From: Apostichopus californicus
Taxonomy: Eukaryota > Echinodermata > Holothuroidea > Aspidochirotida > Stichopodidae
Length of the DNA stretch: 42,953 nt
Assembly: GCA_020650975.1 (NCBI GenBank)
Contig: JAIPMN010007472.1
Coordinates: 1-42,953, forward strand
Direction of reading: 5' to 3'
The notes below the pieces were generated by a model that saw only the letters and a program-made list of their open reading frames with translations, did not search any database and was not told the origin of the DNA. The position numbers and the translations under genes are program-made. Below, piece after piece: positions 35,401 to 42,953 of the stretch (positions within the stretch are counted from its first letter, which is position 1; each line of letters begins with the position of its first letter).

Positions 35401-37851
35401 TTATAGCAACTTATAAATATATATATATACTTAACGCATGTATGAAGAGAGAGATGAAATAAACAAATGAAATGAAACACACTGTCTCACGGTCCTTTAT
35501 CCATGCACGCCCTTTTGAGAAACAGGGGTCATGTATAGTAGGTATTAAGACAGAACGGGCTGTTTATTGAGAAATATTCGTATAGTAAAGTCAATGTCTC
35601 TGAAGGCATGGCTGACGAATCCGCTTGCATAAATGTGAGTCTTTATAGGACTCTATTCGTTCCTGGTTGCGTATATATACTGAAGCTAGTCGTGTTATTT
35701 TACTCAAGACGATTGATTAGTCCATTGGCAATGTCAAGTTTACAAATAGCGATGTACTCAAAGCAAACGTCCACAAACTGTAGACTGCAATTCTAACTAT
35801 TGCTTATGAAAGTATATGAAAGAGATTAGCAAAGGGAAGGGAAGGTGGGAGGCCGGGGGTTGAATTTACAGCACGTTATGAGACGCATTTCTAACTGAGT
35901 GTGTGAAAGACCATGTTATTTGACAATAGGTATGAACGTCGCTATACTTTTAGACTATGCGGTAAGTTACATTTGCGGTGAATCTTGTGGTAAATGTTTA
36001 ACTTTCACTGTATCACTCGTAATGTGTCGTAACAGGCCATATCACAGGTCATCCAAGGACCCATTACCTGTCACTCTATAAGCAATGCTTTTCAGATGTG
36101 ATAACCTGAACCCCAAACCGTCACCATTTCTCGTCCCATCAAACTTCACTAACTATAGTAGGAATGTTTTGAAACGACTGGCCGCATCTCCGTTCATTAT
36201 ACGGCGGTCCTTAACAGACCGAAAAAGGGTAAAACGTTTGAACCATATTTCAGAGCTCCATCATCTCAGCAAATCCTCACGATTGTTCCAAGATTTCATC
36301 ATTACATTTTAATGCTTTTCGGACCTACCGTAAGTCAAACGAGAATCCACCTATTTTCTTATAAGCAGTTTCACTCATATTAAAAGTTTTAATTTTCTAA
36401 ACAGGCATATATACCTGAGGGATTCAGTAAATAGGTAATATTCTTCCTCCTCGTTGTTGTGGTAAGTTCGTAACTCTGGTTCAGAACCAGATAAACCAAG
36501 CTACAAGCCTCCTATCTATCTGTCTATTACAATACTATGACGTATTCATTTAGTCGACCTCTGTGTATACTCATCTATTCATACATATTCATACAACAAT
36601 GCTTTATGTGAGAAAAACTAATTGAAGATACACTCAAGGAAGACAACATGCACAAGTAAAAAATATCAAAACAAACAAACGATGAAGTCATGGTGAAAGA
36701 GCACGAATAACAACGCGTATCCATGACAACCTTGCAGTATAAACGTGTCATTTGCGGCTATAAAATGCAAAGTATTGCTCGTAACTTTTTGACTTATATA
36801 GTTTTTACTTAAAATAATGAAATAAAAATGCAATGAAAATAAAAATGAGAGCGAAATAGCTTTTTTACTTAAAATAATGTAAATAATACAAGCAAAAGCT
36901 GCCCTCTATATCCATTTCATTATCCAATTAGCTTGCCATATGTACGTACACCCTATCCAATAGGCTATGGACGCTGATGGTATGTCCAGAGGTTCGAAAC
37001 CGGTAAGGAAGGTCGTAATTCCACTGTAGGCGTTTGTCACCTGTATCGAACAATACTAGTTCTGTTTTGGTGACATATTTTGCCTTACTCTAGAGCTCAA
37101 ACATGATGCTAACCAACTCGAAAATCATTTGTGAATCCCAAAGCCGGATCTCGAAAGAGATACTTTGAACAGACTTTATGTTAATGAAATGAAGGTAAAC
37201 GACAAAGGCAAATAAATATATATAAATGAAAATCGTAATGAGTTGGAAAATCAAGAACAGTGAAAAAACTTCCAGCCTCCACCGGGATTCGAACCCGGGC
37301 CTCCCGCTTTAAATGCGGACTCCCTAACCACTAGCCTATGGACGCTGATTGTTTTCCAGAGGTTCTAAACCGGTACGGTGAGAGTTCTTTTGACTTCATT
37401 ATCTCGTCTTTACGTCTCTTACAGTTTTCACACACCTTATCGTTACGTCAAATGGCTGAAACGTTCCTTTAATACCAAACCAAACTTGATACCAAATATA
37501 CCCCCCCCCCCCAATATGTAAATCCAGGCCTCTAATGTTATGCTGATCCAATGTTTTGCAAAGTCTAATAACTATGTCGAAACGTATTCTATTTATCATT
37601 CCTAAAACAAACGAATACGTGACATGTTCAGCTATGAAAAGTGATCGGGACGTTGCGTTACTTCTGATGACCTCACCAAATAGTTTTGTTTTTTAAGTTT
37701 TGGACTAGCGTCAGTAAGTAATGAGCTTCTGATATTTTTATTATCTTTTCTTTCAGAAAAGGGGCAGTGTTATATAGACATATACCTATTAGTTATTGAA
37801 TTCAGTTGTAATGGTCTGTATACCATACCTAATAGAGGTTCTGTTTCTTAA
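17386..37851 (+). CDS. Globin gene 1 (holothurian-type hemoglobin), multi-exon model
   Basis: Heme-binding globin for O2 or other gas ligands. Model: join 17386-17431, 28246-28363, 30592-30817, 31905-32082 and, less surely, 37757-37851; all borders are GT-AG and phases agree (1, 2, 0, 1). The protein would be about 220 residues, longer than the usual 140-160 because of N- and C-terminal tails. Key residues seen: Trp38 (helix A), Phe67 (CD1), His87 (distal E7, in KAHAF) and His119 (proximal F8, in ARTH). The heme pocket is therefore intact and the domain has no cysteine. Introns at B12.2 and G7.0 are the ancestral globin positions. Similarity to sea cucumber coelomocyte hemoglobins is from memory. 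The globin identity is near certain; the first and last exons are inferred from splice signals only. Alternatively exon 31905-32082 joins 42389, making a multi-domain globin. Confidence 0.85.
17540..17770 (+). repeat. Two-unit fragment of the AGGTCA-rich repeat, copy D
   Basis: Units about 145 bp apart (17551 and 17696). The second carries AGGTCA-a-AGGTCA-tttg-AGGTCA at 17689-17711. It begins just after the probable first exon of globin gene 1. Confidence 0.6.
18603..18805. mobile_element. Short TIR (MITE-like) element with internal 18-bp repeats
   Basis: Flanks TACGTAAT at 18595-18602 and 18806-18813 are identical 8-mers. The termini TGGAACGCGAAAAGG-CAA (from 18605) and TTGCCCTTTTCGCGTTCCA (18787-18805) are inverted repeats with one indel. 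The interior has four 18-bp units, each with GTAAGT (18648, 18666, 18684, 18702). An 8-bp duplication suggests hAT; no coding capacity. Confidence 0.75.
18645..18720 (+). repeat. 18-bp tandem repeat with splice-donor-like cores
   Basis: Unit AACGTAAGTTTAGACAAC, four copies, the last slightly changed. Each has C-GTAAGT, close to the 5' splice consensus, inside intron 1 of globin gene 1. Further loose caacaac/agtttagac copies reach 18775. Confidence 0.8.
20701..20717. other. Perfect 7-bp hairpin in a GC-rich stretch
   Basis: TGGCGCC TCT GGCGCCA. The surrounding 20600-20870 is GC-rich and includes a C13 run; likely a repeat fragment rather than a gene. Confidence 0.6.
23053..23304 (+). other. 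Unassigned ORF in globin intron 1
   Basis: An open frame after a stop at 23050-23052 reads 75 codons from ATG 23077 (starts MLSVDHLPGKPDIKPIRQVT) to TAA. It is lysine- and aspartate-rich and less low-complexity than other ORFs here, and starts or ends at no clear splice sites. I do not recognise it. It may be chance or a repeat fragment. Confidence 0.15.
23775..24005 (-). mobile_element. tRNA-derived SINE in globin intron 1
   Basis: The minus-strand head near 23940-24003 starts GGAGTGTTAACTCAGTGG, has a B box GGTTCGAGTC (23942-23952 region) and ends CACTCC, pairing with the head's first bases. The T-stem 3' side is lost, as in SINE heads. The body carries tcctcctgcaagcagg. It is followed on the left by GTAT microsatellite (about 23763-23777). 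Confidence 0.65.
24292..24308 (+). repeat. AAAT microsatellite
   Basis: Four to five AAAT/AATA units; low complexity. Confidence 0.9.
24852..25600 (+). repeat. Interspersed AGGTCA-rich repeat, copy A
   Basis: Starts near tgccggaggcaaag, then a GTGT/GTAT tract, then units of about 130-150 bp each with a half-site pair and a gtctgaaaa..tgtaaacacgataa motif. Half-sites: GGGTCA-acag-AGGTCA (25025-25040, 4-bp spacing) and AGGTCA-a-AGGTCA (25157-25169, 1-bp spacing). Shares long near-identical stretches with 29265-29910. Confidence 0.8.
27105..28069. mobile_element. hAT-superfamily non-autonomous element with perfect target duplication
   Basis: The 965-bp element starts CAGGGGTGTCG and ends in the complement of CAGTGGCGTCA. 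It is flanked by identical 8-bp GTTGCAGT (27097-27104 and 28070-28077), the length typical of hAT. Both ends carry G-rich subterminal tracts (ggggggcccg and gggggggcctg). No transposase is visible. It sits in globin intron 1, ending 176 bases before exon 28246. Confidence 0.82.
28246..28363 (+). CDS. Globin gene 1 exon 2 (helices A-B)
   Basis: 118 nt, phase 1 in and phase 2 out, acceptor cgcag at 28241-28245 and donor GTGAGT at 28364. It encodes DQNDIDETTGLSVYEKNLVR followed by SSWEQAMKNKKNFSVDIFM and the first two bases of Arg55. The LVRSSW motif carries the conserved helix-A tryptophan, and the border after IFM is the classic B12.2 intron. It lies 176 bases downstream of a hAT-type insertion. 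Exon 42389-42506 has exactly the same length and phases and about 14 of 38 identical residues. Confidence 0.95.
29265..29910 (+). repeat. Interspersed AGGTCA-rich repeat, copy B
   Basis: Same family as 24852-25600, but three internal units instead of two. Contains GGGTCA-acag-AGGTCA (29451-29466) and a triple AGGTCA-a-AGGTCA-catg-AGGTCA (29737-29759). Lies in globin intron 2. Confidence 0.8.
29975..30088. repeat. Second gap with duplicated flanks
   Basis: Ns at 30027-30036. On both sides: actgctaa, a GA-rich tract, tagat/tagaa and a G run (30011-30024 and 30076-30086). Same pattern as the gap near 13.3 kb; lies in globin intron 2. Confidence 0.75.
30592..30817 (+). CDS. Globin gene 1 exon 3 (helices C-F, heme pocket)
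   Basis: 226 nt, phase 2 in and phase 0 out, acceptor gtgtag ending at 30591 and donor GTACGT at 30818. It encodes 75 residues after Arg55, beginning LFTQDPPSQDLFDQL. Visible landmarks are a helix-C proline, Phe67 at CD1, distal His87 in RKMKAHAFRV, and proximal His119 in ARTHFSHQVTKQHYD. Spacing from His119 to the G-helix glycine (14 residues) matches neuroglobin. Two further histidines (122 and 128) sit near the proximal one. The exon ends at the G7.0 intron. An open frame from 30593 to the stop at 30824 covers it in the genome. Confidence 0.97.
31376..31675 (+). repeat. Pentanucleotide microsatellite TGATA/TGCTA
   Basis: A GTGATGT-rich lead-in (31390-31490) passes into TGATA repeats, then 16 uninterrupted TGCTA units (31571-31650), then TGATA again to about 31675. 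It lies in globin intron 3, 230 bases before exon 31905. Confidence 0.95.
31905..32082 (+). CDS. Globin gene 1 exon 4 (helices G-H)
   Basis: 178 nt, phase 0 in and phase 1 out, acceptor attcag ending at 31904 and donor GTGAGA at 32083. It encodes 59 residues starting LLGKVLMEAFEDELKDKF, then the helix-H segment TKDAWLKAYGVMEKVMLGEY and a charged tail ending SIPDSDKQR. KVLMEA..EL...FN..T.DAW.KA matches my memory of Caudina hemoglobin. If the donor is not used, translation reads GETIE and stops at 32097-32099, a possible short isoform. Otherwise it joins a phase-1 acceptor at 37757 or 42389. Confidence 0.96.
34345..35130 (+). repeat. Degenerate tandem array of the AGGTCA-rich repeat, copy C
   Basis: Five to six diverged units of about 140-158 bp, seen from the recurring gatcc/atctg positions 34453, 34592, 34746, 34904 and 35045. 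Half-site pairs include AGGTCA-tgag-AGGTCA (34371-34386) and AGGTCA-g-AGGTCA (34644-34656). Confidence 0.7.
36961..37385. repeat. Direct repeat pair around the tRNA-like sequence
   Basis: A stretch of about 50 bp containing ctatggacgctgat, ccagaggtt and aaaccggta occurs at 36962-37010 and again at 37333-37380. The second copy overlaps the end of the tRNA-like sequence. This looks like two copies, one truncated, of the same tRNA-headed repeat. Confidence 0.55.
37275..37345 (-). tRNA. tRNA-Glu-like sequence with TTA anticodon, probably a repeat head or pseudogene
   Basis: On the minus strand, 71 nt can fold as a tRNA. The acceptor stem GCGTCCA/TGGAGGC has 6 of 7 pairs; the A-box-like segment is GGCTAGTGGTTAGG; the T-stem CCGGG/CCCGG is perfect around TTCGAAT. 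Anticodon stem TCCGC/GCGGG closes loop ATTTAAA, which reads TTA and would recognise the UAA stop codon. The D and T arms resemble tRNA-Glu, whose anticodon should be YTC. The acceptor mismatch and a duplicated flank 370 bp upstream favour a SINE head or pseudo-tRNA. Confidence 0.5.
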
Positions 37852-37886
37852 CTCATCCATTGAGAATGTTGTCGTGACTCAATAAA
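37757..37886 (+). CDS. Candidate last exon and poly(A) signal of globin gene 1
   Basis: A strong acceptor (ttttctttcag ending at 37756) is followed by a frame that, entered in phase 1 from 32082, reads Glu plus 30 residues (starting KGQCYIDIYLLV) to TAA at 37849-37851. A canonical AATAAA follows at 37881-37886. The tail has no family resemblance I recognise, so support is positional only: acceptor, compatible frame, stop and poly(A) signal in order. It would close gene 1 about 2 kb before gene 2 starts. A chance acceptor in AT-rich DNA is the main alternative. Confidence 0.35.
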
Positions 37887-38635
37887 ATTATCTAAAAGAA
37901 GTTAATCCGTTATGGATTAAAAATGGACTAACAGACTTACAGAAGATAATCGTTGTAGTATTCACAAACAATACCGTAAAGGTGTTTCATGAATTGGTTA
38001 CATTCGTACCAATGAGTAAACTATTAACCAAAAACAAAACCCAAACTGTGATTCTGTATACTTATACTTCAGACGTTCTCTACAATAAGTACAACTCTTA
38101 GATGAATATGAACTATTAAATGACGTGTCCTACATACCCGTGATATTACATAGATAAAATCTGAAGTATAGACCAACCCTAGAAGACATCTAAATCTTCA
38201 TAAGGTAATAAAGAGATCAAGGTCTAAAGTCTTCGTGCGGTAATTACTCGCAGTTAAATCAAAGGATTACTTTATAAAGAAATTTAGTCTGAAATACCAA
38301 GTTACAAGAAAAGAAAAAAGGTTAGTGCTTGTAATGTTTCTATACAGCTATTCCTGTTTGAAAGGTTTTCAACATAGGCATATGCTAAAACTCTTGAATG
38401 CTGCTCAGTTTACGGCTAAATCCTCAGTGCATCCTGTTTAATGTTAATCATTTGTTTTACAATTTTAATAACTCACCAAAACCATTTTTCCAACTTTATA
38501 TAAAACAACAAGAGCACATGCAACACAATTCGTCTTTGATACATGTGCAATGCATTGTAAACTTGTTATACTTAAGTTCATTTTATATCTTGTGTGTTGT
38601 ATCGCATCTGAAGAACTGACGAAATGATCGGTGTG

Positions 38636-38692
38636 TTAGACTAAGTTGCGGTTGCGGTTAGACTAAGTTGCGGTTAGACTAAGACACGGTCA
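38636..38692 (+). repeat. Short imperfect repeat GTTAGACTAAGTTGCG
   Basis: Three imperfect copies of gttagactaagttgcg/acacg with a small internal ttgcgg duplication. Confidence 0.7.
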
Positions 38693-39704
38693 AGTATACA
38701 AAGTGCAATTTCTCAAAATGTTCTTAAAAGTGGTATTGAAATTCAACCTGGGTCTCATAACAATGTTTTGAAGGGTCTACGACATTAATGTCGCGTGCAA
38801 CCACTTCAGGACCGACACCGTTATACTAATCCTCAATCATGTTTACATGCCTCCGTTACAGGCATAAAGCATGTGTTTCATACACATGCAATTGGGATCG
38901 ATAGTCAATTCTGATATTGCTCGTTGCTATAAGCCGTAACACCTGGACGCCATGTTGATTCATGTGAACTTGTATTACATAAATCAAACTCATTTACAGC
39001 CATCTCCGCGTCCCAACAGTGACTTGTTAAAACAGTCAATTACCCATGCATGATTTAAAGTATAAAATTGTCGGATATTATTGTTGACCATTACAGAAAT
39101 AAACGAGGTCGAGTAGGGTCAAACTAATTGAGAATTATGATGAGATTCGGGAAACGAGGGCAAATTTGGCAATCTTCACTGGGAGCATGTTACCCATTAC
39201 CGAAGAAAAACGAATGATGATCCTTTAAATGTTGCGATTATCTTAACACTAATAACTAATAGGTACATGACGATCATGTGTATATTTACATCTTTCATCC
39301 AATAAAGATGCCTGAACTGAACAGAGGACAGCTCCTATACACTCAAGAGGAGAGAGAATTGCTGCTTCACGATTTATAAGTAACAGGAGCATGACGCGAT
39401 TTTCTAGGTCAAAAATTATGGTAAAACGCTTTACAGCCGGTCAGCCTGCAGTCAAAATATAAAATACTCCTATCTTTTTAATAATGTCATCTTTACAAGC
39501 GCAAACTTCCTTTTGATGATTTCCCTCGTTAGCCAAGCAATGCTCTCGGGAGCCAGTGAGTATTAGTTGGATAACTTGACAAGTCCAATAGAGATACTAC
39601 GTGATTTGTCAACCAAGCTGTGCCTTCTTTGAGTGACGTGTATAATACGCAGCCCAGATACATATATCTATATAGTATTATAGACCTGCAAGTTAGCAGT
39701 CAAA

Positions 39705-39773
39705 ATGTCGTTTCGCTTGACTTCCTTCAAGCTGTTGGCTTGCCATATTTATTGTTTCAACAACCACTGTTAG
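39705..39773 (+). other. Small upstream ORF and possible promoter zone of globin gene 2
   Basis: A 22-codon ORF (starts MSFRLTSFKL) ends at TAG 39771-39773, 133 bases before the gene 2 ATG. Just after it are a TATA-like catattttt (from about 39775) and an ACGTCA half CRE (about 39788). If transcription starts near 39805, the ORF is outside the mRNA and the leader is free of ATGs; if it starts earlier, this is an upstream ORF. Weak motif evidence only. Confidence 0.25.
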
Positions 39774-39906
39774 AGTCATATTTTTCGACGTCAAACTCGG
39801 GCTGTTGTTGGTGGAAGAAAGTTTAGCGGGTGTGTTTCTACTGGGTATTAACTCTGAGACCGTTTTTCATTTCAAAGGCGTGGAAAGTTGTAACAAACCA
39901 ACCATA

Positions 39907-39937
39907 ATGGGGGCGTCGGAAACAAAGCCGCAGAAAA
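39907..39937 (+). CDS. Probable first exon of globin gene 2 (myristoylation-type N-terminus)
   Basis: ATG at 39907 has a good context (A at -3, G at +4) and is followed by ten codons, MGASETKPQK, and a GTAAGG donor at 39938, leaving phase 1. No other ATG lies in the 100 bases before it. The phase fits the acceptor at 42388. The short exon, start context, donor and acylation-like sequence agree with one another, but no homology to a known exon is claimed. Confidence 0.55.
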
Positions 39938-42506
39938 GTAAGGCAATATTTGAAATTGGACACATTAAGTTAAGATACTTATTAAGTTTTGATAATAACA
40001 TAAAGATTAGCATACTTAAACGCTATTTACATTATTTTTTGTATATATATATATTTTTTTTATTTCATGTCATTCAGGAAATCACGTTGAAGGCCGTTTT
40101 AAGTGTTGGTAATTTTCAAATTCAGTGTTGTAACTGAAGGCAAGCTAGAAAATTGTTTCGTTTGGTGTTAAACAAATGATCTCATGGTGTCATATCAGAA
40201 ATTCATCATTTTGGACAAGTTTCCGCTGTTTAATTAAGTTGTTTTGAACGACCGTATGAAACGTATCTGGTTACATTACATTTGACATTAGTGTAGCGTA
40301 TACAATCAAGTGCCTTTGTACAATAGTGTTGTCGAGTTTGGATGGCGCTCGGACAAAAAAGGGAAAATAACTGCACGATTTTGCATGGGTGTGCGGTATC
40401 CTACTAATCTACGGAAAATATTTCCGACTTTTGGGTTAATTCAATGAGGCAATTAACGTCACCCGACAGCTATAATTAAGGTAGTATATGCCTTTAGCAA
40501 CTCTTTTATATTCAGCTTCAGACTCGTGGGCATTGTAAACAAATTGGGTATGTAACCTATATTAATTTGAAAGCGTATGATATCAGTAACTTATGACAGT
40601 AAAACCATGCATGATCAAATTACGGTATTGCTCATTAATTGTTGAATTATCACGTTGTTCGAAATATGTGTTTATCTATAAACAGAAGTAAATAATTGGA
40701 TGTAAATAATTATTATTTAATTTAACTTAAATATCTATTGAGAATTACACTTTGATGTGCATTCCAATGTTATGAGCAAGAGCTGAAATTAATCTCTCAC
40801 GGGAAATCGTAAAATAATCGTATTATACTATCCCAAACCATCGTTAATGGATTTAATATGCAATTAATTATAGATTATTATGTAGGCTACGACACCCTTC
40901 TAATTTCAACCAAATATGTATATCTGTGTTGAAGTTAATAGTAGACTTCATATGAGCCAATACACTGTTATTACTATACAGGGTATATACGGTATCATAA
41001 GGACAGCCAAATGCAGACCGTTTTTGGGAATCAGAAAATTAACAAACGTTGCAAATATGGAACTGTGGTGTGTGTTATCAACTGTGCAGATAACGTGTAG
41101 ATACGGGATACATAAATTTGGAGTTTGATTCTGAAAGACACGTAATAAAACATTCTTTGATTAACTCATCCTCAGGCAGGTTTGACAAGAATATATGACA
41201 TTCTAAACAGTTTTGAGTGGTTTTCCTCCCCCTCCATGCCACTCAAACATACTTAAAGAAATGAATCTATTCGAAGGATTCTGTAAGACAACAACGTAAG
41301 TGTAGTTAGCGACTCCTGGTGTTAATCGGCCTTCACACATTGAATTGAAACCCATGCTCGGTGGGAAACATTTAGTGTTACGACGCACCCTTCTGTTAAA
41401 AATATAGTGTAATAGTCAGACTCAATTAGTAATATCATTTAAACATGTGTGCCAGTAACTGTAGATATTAATTATTATCAATAATTCAATATTGTATACG
41501 GAGGAGGGAAACTCGTTTTACTCATCAGAAAACCCCTGCAGCTGTGTCCACCTGTAGGGAAACCTGTGGTGTCGTTGTAACGTTTTCTTATTTGCATAAC
41601 AATGGCAGACATGTCCAAATTGAGTACATCCGCCATTCATTCATAACATTTATACATAACGGTTCATATATTGTGGACCTGCTTTCTTGTTTATATGGCT
41701 TCGTGATACGATTTAATATTGGAAGTATTCTGATATATAGTTTACAATTGTCACTTACACGAGTCTTGCTGAAGCTCATCAATGGTGTTTCTCGGTGATC
41801 ATGGACCAATCAGATATATAAGGTATACCACACATGAATCTTTATCCAACAACAATGCATCTATGCCTTTACAGAATACAATGTCCGTGAATTAACTAAC
41901 CGTGGATGAATAATTAGAAATAACTAGTCAAGGGCCCGGTTCCAGGAAGTTGCCGACGGCCCGGGCCATTGTTCTGAATTATTTTGGTGCACTCAAAGTT
42001 AGCTGTAAAACATAATTTTTGCTCAAAATAAATTATTAATCTTAGGAAATTGTATCACGCTTCGCGCGCGAACATTCCTTACTTTTTGTTACCAATGTTT
42101 TCTAATGCACCGCTATTTCAATAGTAATTAAAATATTTACAGACATTTTCCTGTCGATCCACCACGTCATCTGGTCATAAAAATGTGTAATTAATGAATT
42201 TTTATTTGTCTATATTTCTTATTCAATTTATACTGGAAAGCAATACAGTCGATACTATATACAATTGTATTTTACACGTTCAATTAATGTATGATATGTT
42301 GTATAAAGTGGTGCAAACAATGGATTTCATATCACACTTCTGATGATGTTTTTGCAAGTTTAATTTGACTATTCTCTTTCGCCAGCAGGTTCTAGTGATG
42401 TTTGTAAAGTGACTGGTCTAAGTACAGTGGAGAAAGACCACATTCGGAAAAGTTGGGCTGCTTTGATGAAGAACAAAAATGAAAATGCAACGTTACTTAT
42501 TGTCAA
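39907..42506 (+). CDS. Globin gene 2, partial (runs off the window)
   Basis: Model: join 39907-39937 and 42389-42506, then onward past the window end. The first exon gives MGASETKPQK plus one base, spliced in phase 1 to a globin helix A-B exon. The joined start reads MGASETKPQKSSSDVCKVTG and continues into VEKDHIRKSWAALM, which carries the helix-A tryptophan. Gly2 with Ser/Thr nearby fits the N-myristoylation consensus. Membrane-bound, N-acylated globins are known (globin X), whereas circulating sea cucumber hemoglobins are soluble. Helices C-H and the heme histidines lie outside the window, so activity cannot be judged. It is in the same orientation as gene 1, consistent with tandem duplication. 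Alternatively exon 42389 is domain 2 of a gene 1 polyprotein. Confidence 0.7.
42386..42391 (+). promoter_or_regulatory. NAGNAG tandem splice acceptor
   Basis: The acceptor of the gene 2 globin exon reads ccagcag, with AGs ending at 42385 and 42388. Both are in frame. From exon 39937, the distal site gives KSSSD and the proximal site KTGSSD, adding one residue in the N-terminal linker. Confidence 0.6.
42389..42506 (+). CDS. Globin gene 2 exon 2 (helices A-B)
   Basis: 118 nt, phase 1 in, phase 2 out, with a GTAAGT donor at 42507. After the split first codon it reads SSDVCKVTGLSTVEKDHIRK then SWAALMKNKNENATLLIV, ending at the B12.2 intron. TGLS, EK, R.SW and MKNK are shared with the exon at 28246-28363. 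The remaining 447 bases of the window are intron; exons for helices C-H should follow outside. Confidence 0.93.
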
Positions 42507-42953
42507 GTAAGTATTATATGATCAGTTGTAACTTAATGTTTCTATCTTCACAGCTTTAACCAAGCTGTGAGCTTACTTGTTTAAGCCTCTCGGGCTTTAA
42601 TGATAACTTTAGGCACTATAACTTTATTTTGATGTTATTTTTGACCCAGGGTTCATCAATTCAAGTGACCGGTCAGTTGTCAGTGCATGGTCAGTGCCTC
42701 AGATGCAACACGGGCTCAATGGGAAAACATAACAGTTTTATGGCCTCAAATGACACCTTTATACATTAATTTACAAAATTTTCATGGACAAATGGACATG
42801 TTCAATGTCTTATATGGATGCTTTGTTGTTCATATGAAGTCTGTTGGGTTGAGTTATTAAAATTGATCAAAGAATGGATAATATTAAAGATGTAGGCCTG
42901 ACGAGCCGACGTCGTCATCAGTTAAGCTTTAAAGGAGCATTTCAAGAGATTTA

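Larger units (their letters stand above)
2450..37512. repeat. Sixteen poly-G or poly-C runs of 10-15 bases
   Basis: Runs at 2450-2464, 2730-2742, 4275-4287, 5090-5099, 11269-11279, 13112-13125, 13316-13328, 13602-13614, 17507-17517, 19470-19483, 20742-20754, 21435-21447, 24823-24833, 30011-30024, 30076-30086 and 37501-37512. The surrounding sequence is AT-rich. Both assembly gaps fall at such runs. Confidence 0.95.
32083..39704 (+). other. Region between globin domains
   Basis: If gene 1 ends at 37886, 32083-37756 is its last intron and 37887-39704 is intergenic. If domains are joined, all is intron. Holds repeat copy C and the tRNA-like repeat. A second AATAAA-type signal lies near 35457. 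ORFs at 32408-32680 and 36085-36312 have no recognisable domain. Confidence 0.5.

Noticed and set aside
1-42953. Retroelement coding regions or long terminal repeats
   Set aside because: No reverse transcriptase, integrase or capsid-like frame and no long direct terminal repeats were seen.

Overview
The window is animal nuclear DNA. It is AT-rich, has long introns with GT-AG borders, tRNA-derived SINEs, hAT-type DNA transposons, minisatellites and two 10-N assembly gaps, and shows no operon or bacterial start signals. The only protein-coding content I can support is globin. Three exons (28246-28363, 30592-30817, 31905-32082) give one complete heme-binding globin fold with the ancestral B12.2 and G7.0 introns. 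A fourth exon (42389-42506) starts a second globin domain with the same length and phases as 28246-28363. Wording such as RKMKAHAFRV, ARTH..HY and KVLMEA closely matches what I remember of sea cucumber (Caudina/Molpadia) hemoglobin chains. A holothurian echinoderm is therefore the likeliest source; this is recollection, not a search.

Layout. 1-17366: no gene seen; a SINE (about 1424-1726), a 1.5 kb hAT-like element (3443-4939), mini- and microsatellites, a U2-snRNA-like RNA (6972-7139), a 32-bp minisatellite (9785-9945), an assembly gap inside a falsely repeated stretch (13126-13508), and a 4-copy tandem repeat (16088-16560). 17367-37886: globin gene 1, with a probable first coding exon at 17386-17431 and three certain globin exons. 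A possible last exon with a poly(A) signal lies at 37757-37886. The introns of gene 1 hold a small TIR element, a 965-bp hAT element with a perfect 8-bp target duplication, AGGTCA-rich repeats, a SINE, a long pentanucleotide array, and a tRNA-like repeat. 39705-42953: globin gene 2, cut off by the window end. Its probable first exon (39907-39937) encodes MGASETKPQK, a likely N-myristoylation signal.

How they fit together. Every exon border around the two globin domains is phase-compatible, so two readings are possible. In the first, which I prefer, there are two tandem single-domain globin genes with different N-terminal exons (a hydrophobic one in gene 1, a myristoylation-type one in gene 2). 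In the second, one gene encodes a multi-domain globin by splicing 32082 to 42389. RNA junction reads would settle this. The rest of the window is ordinary repeat-rich intergenic or intronic DNA.
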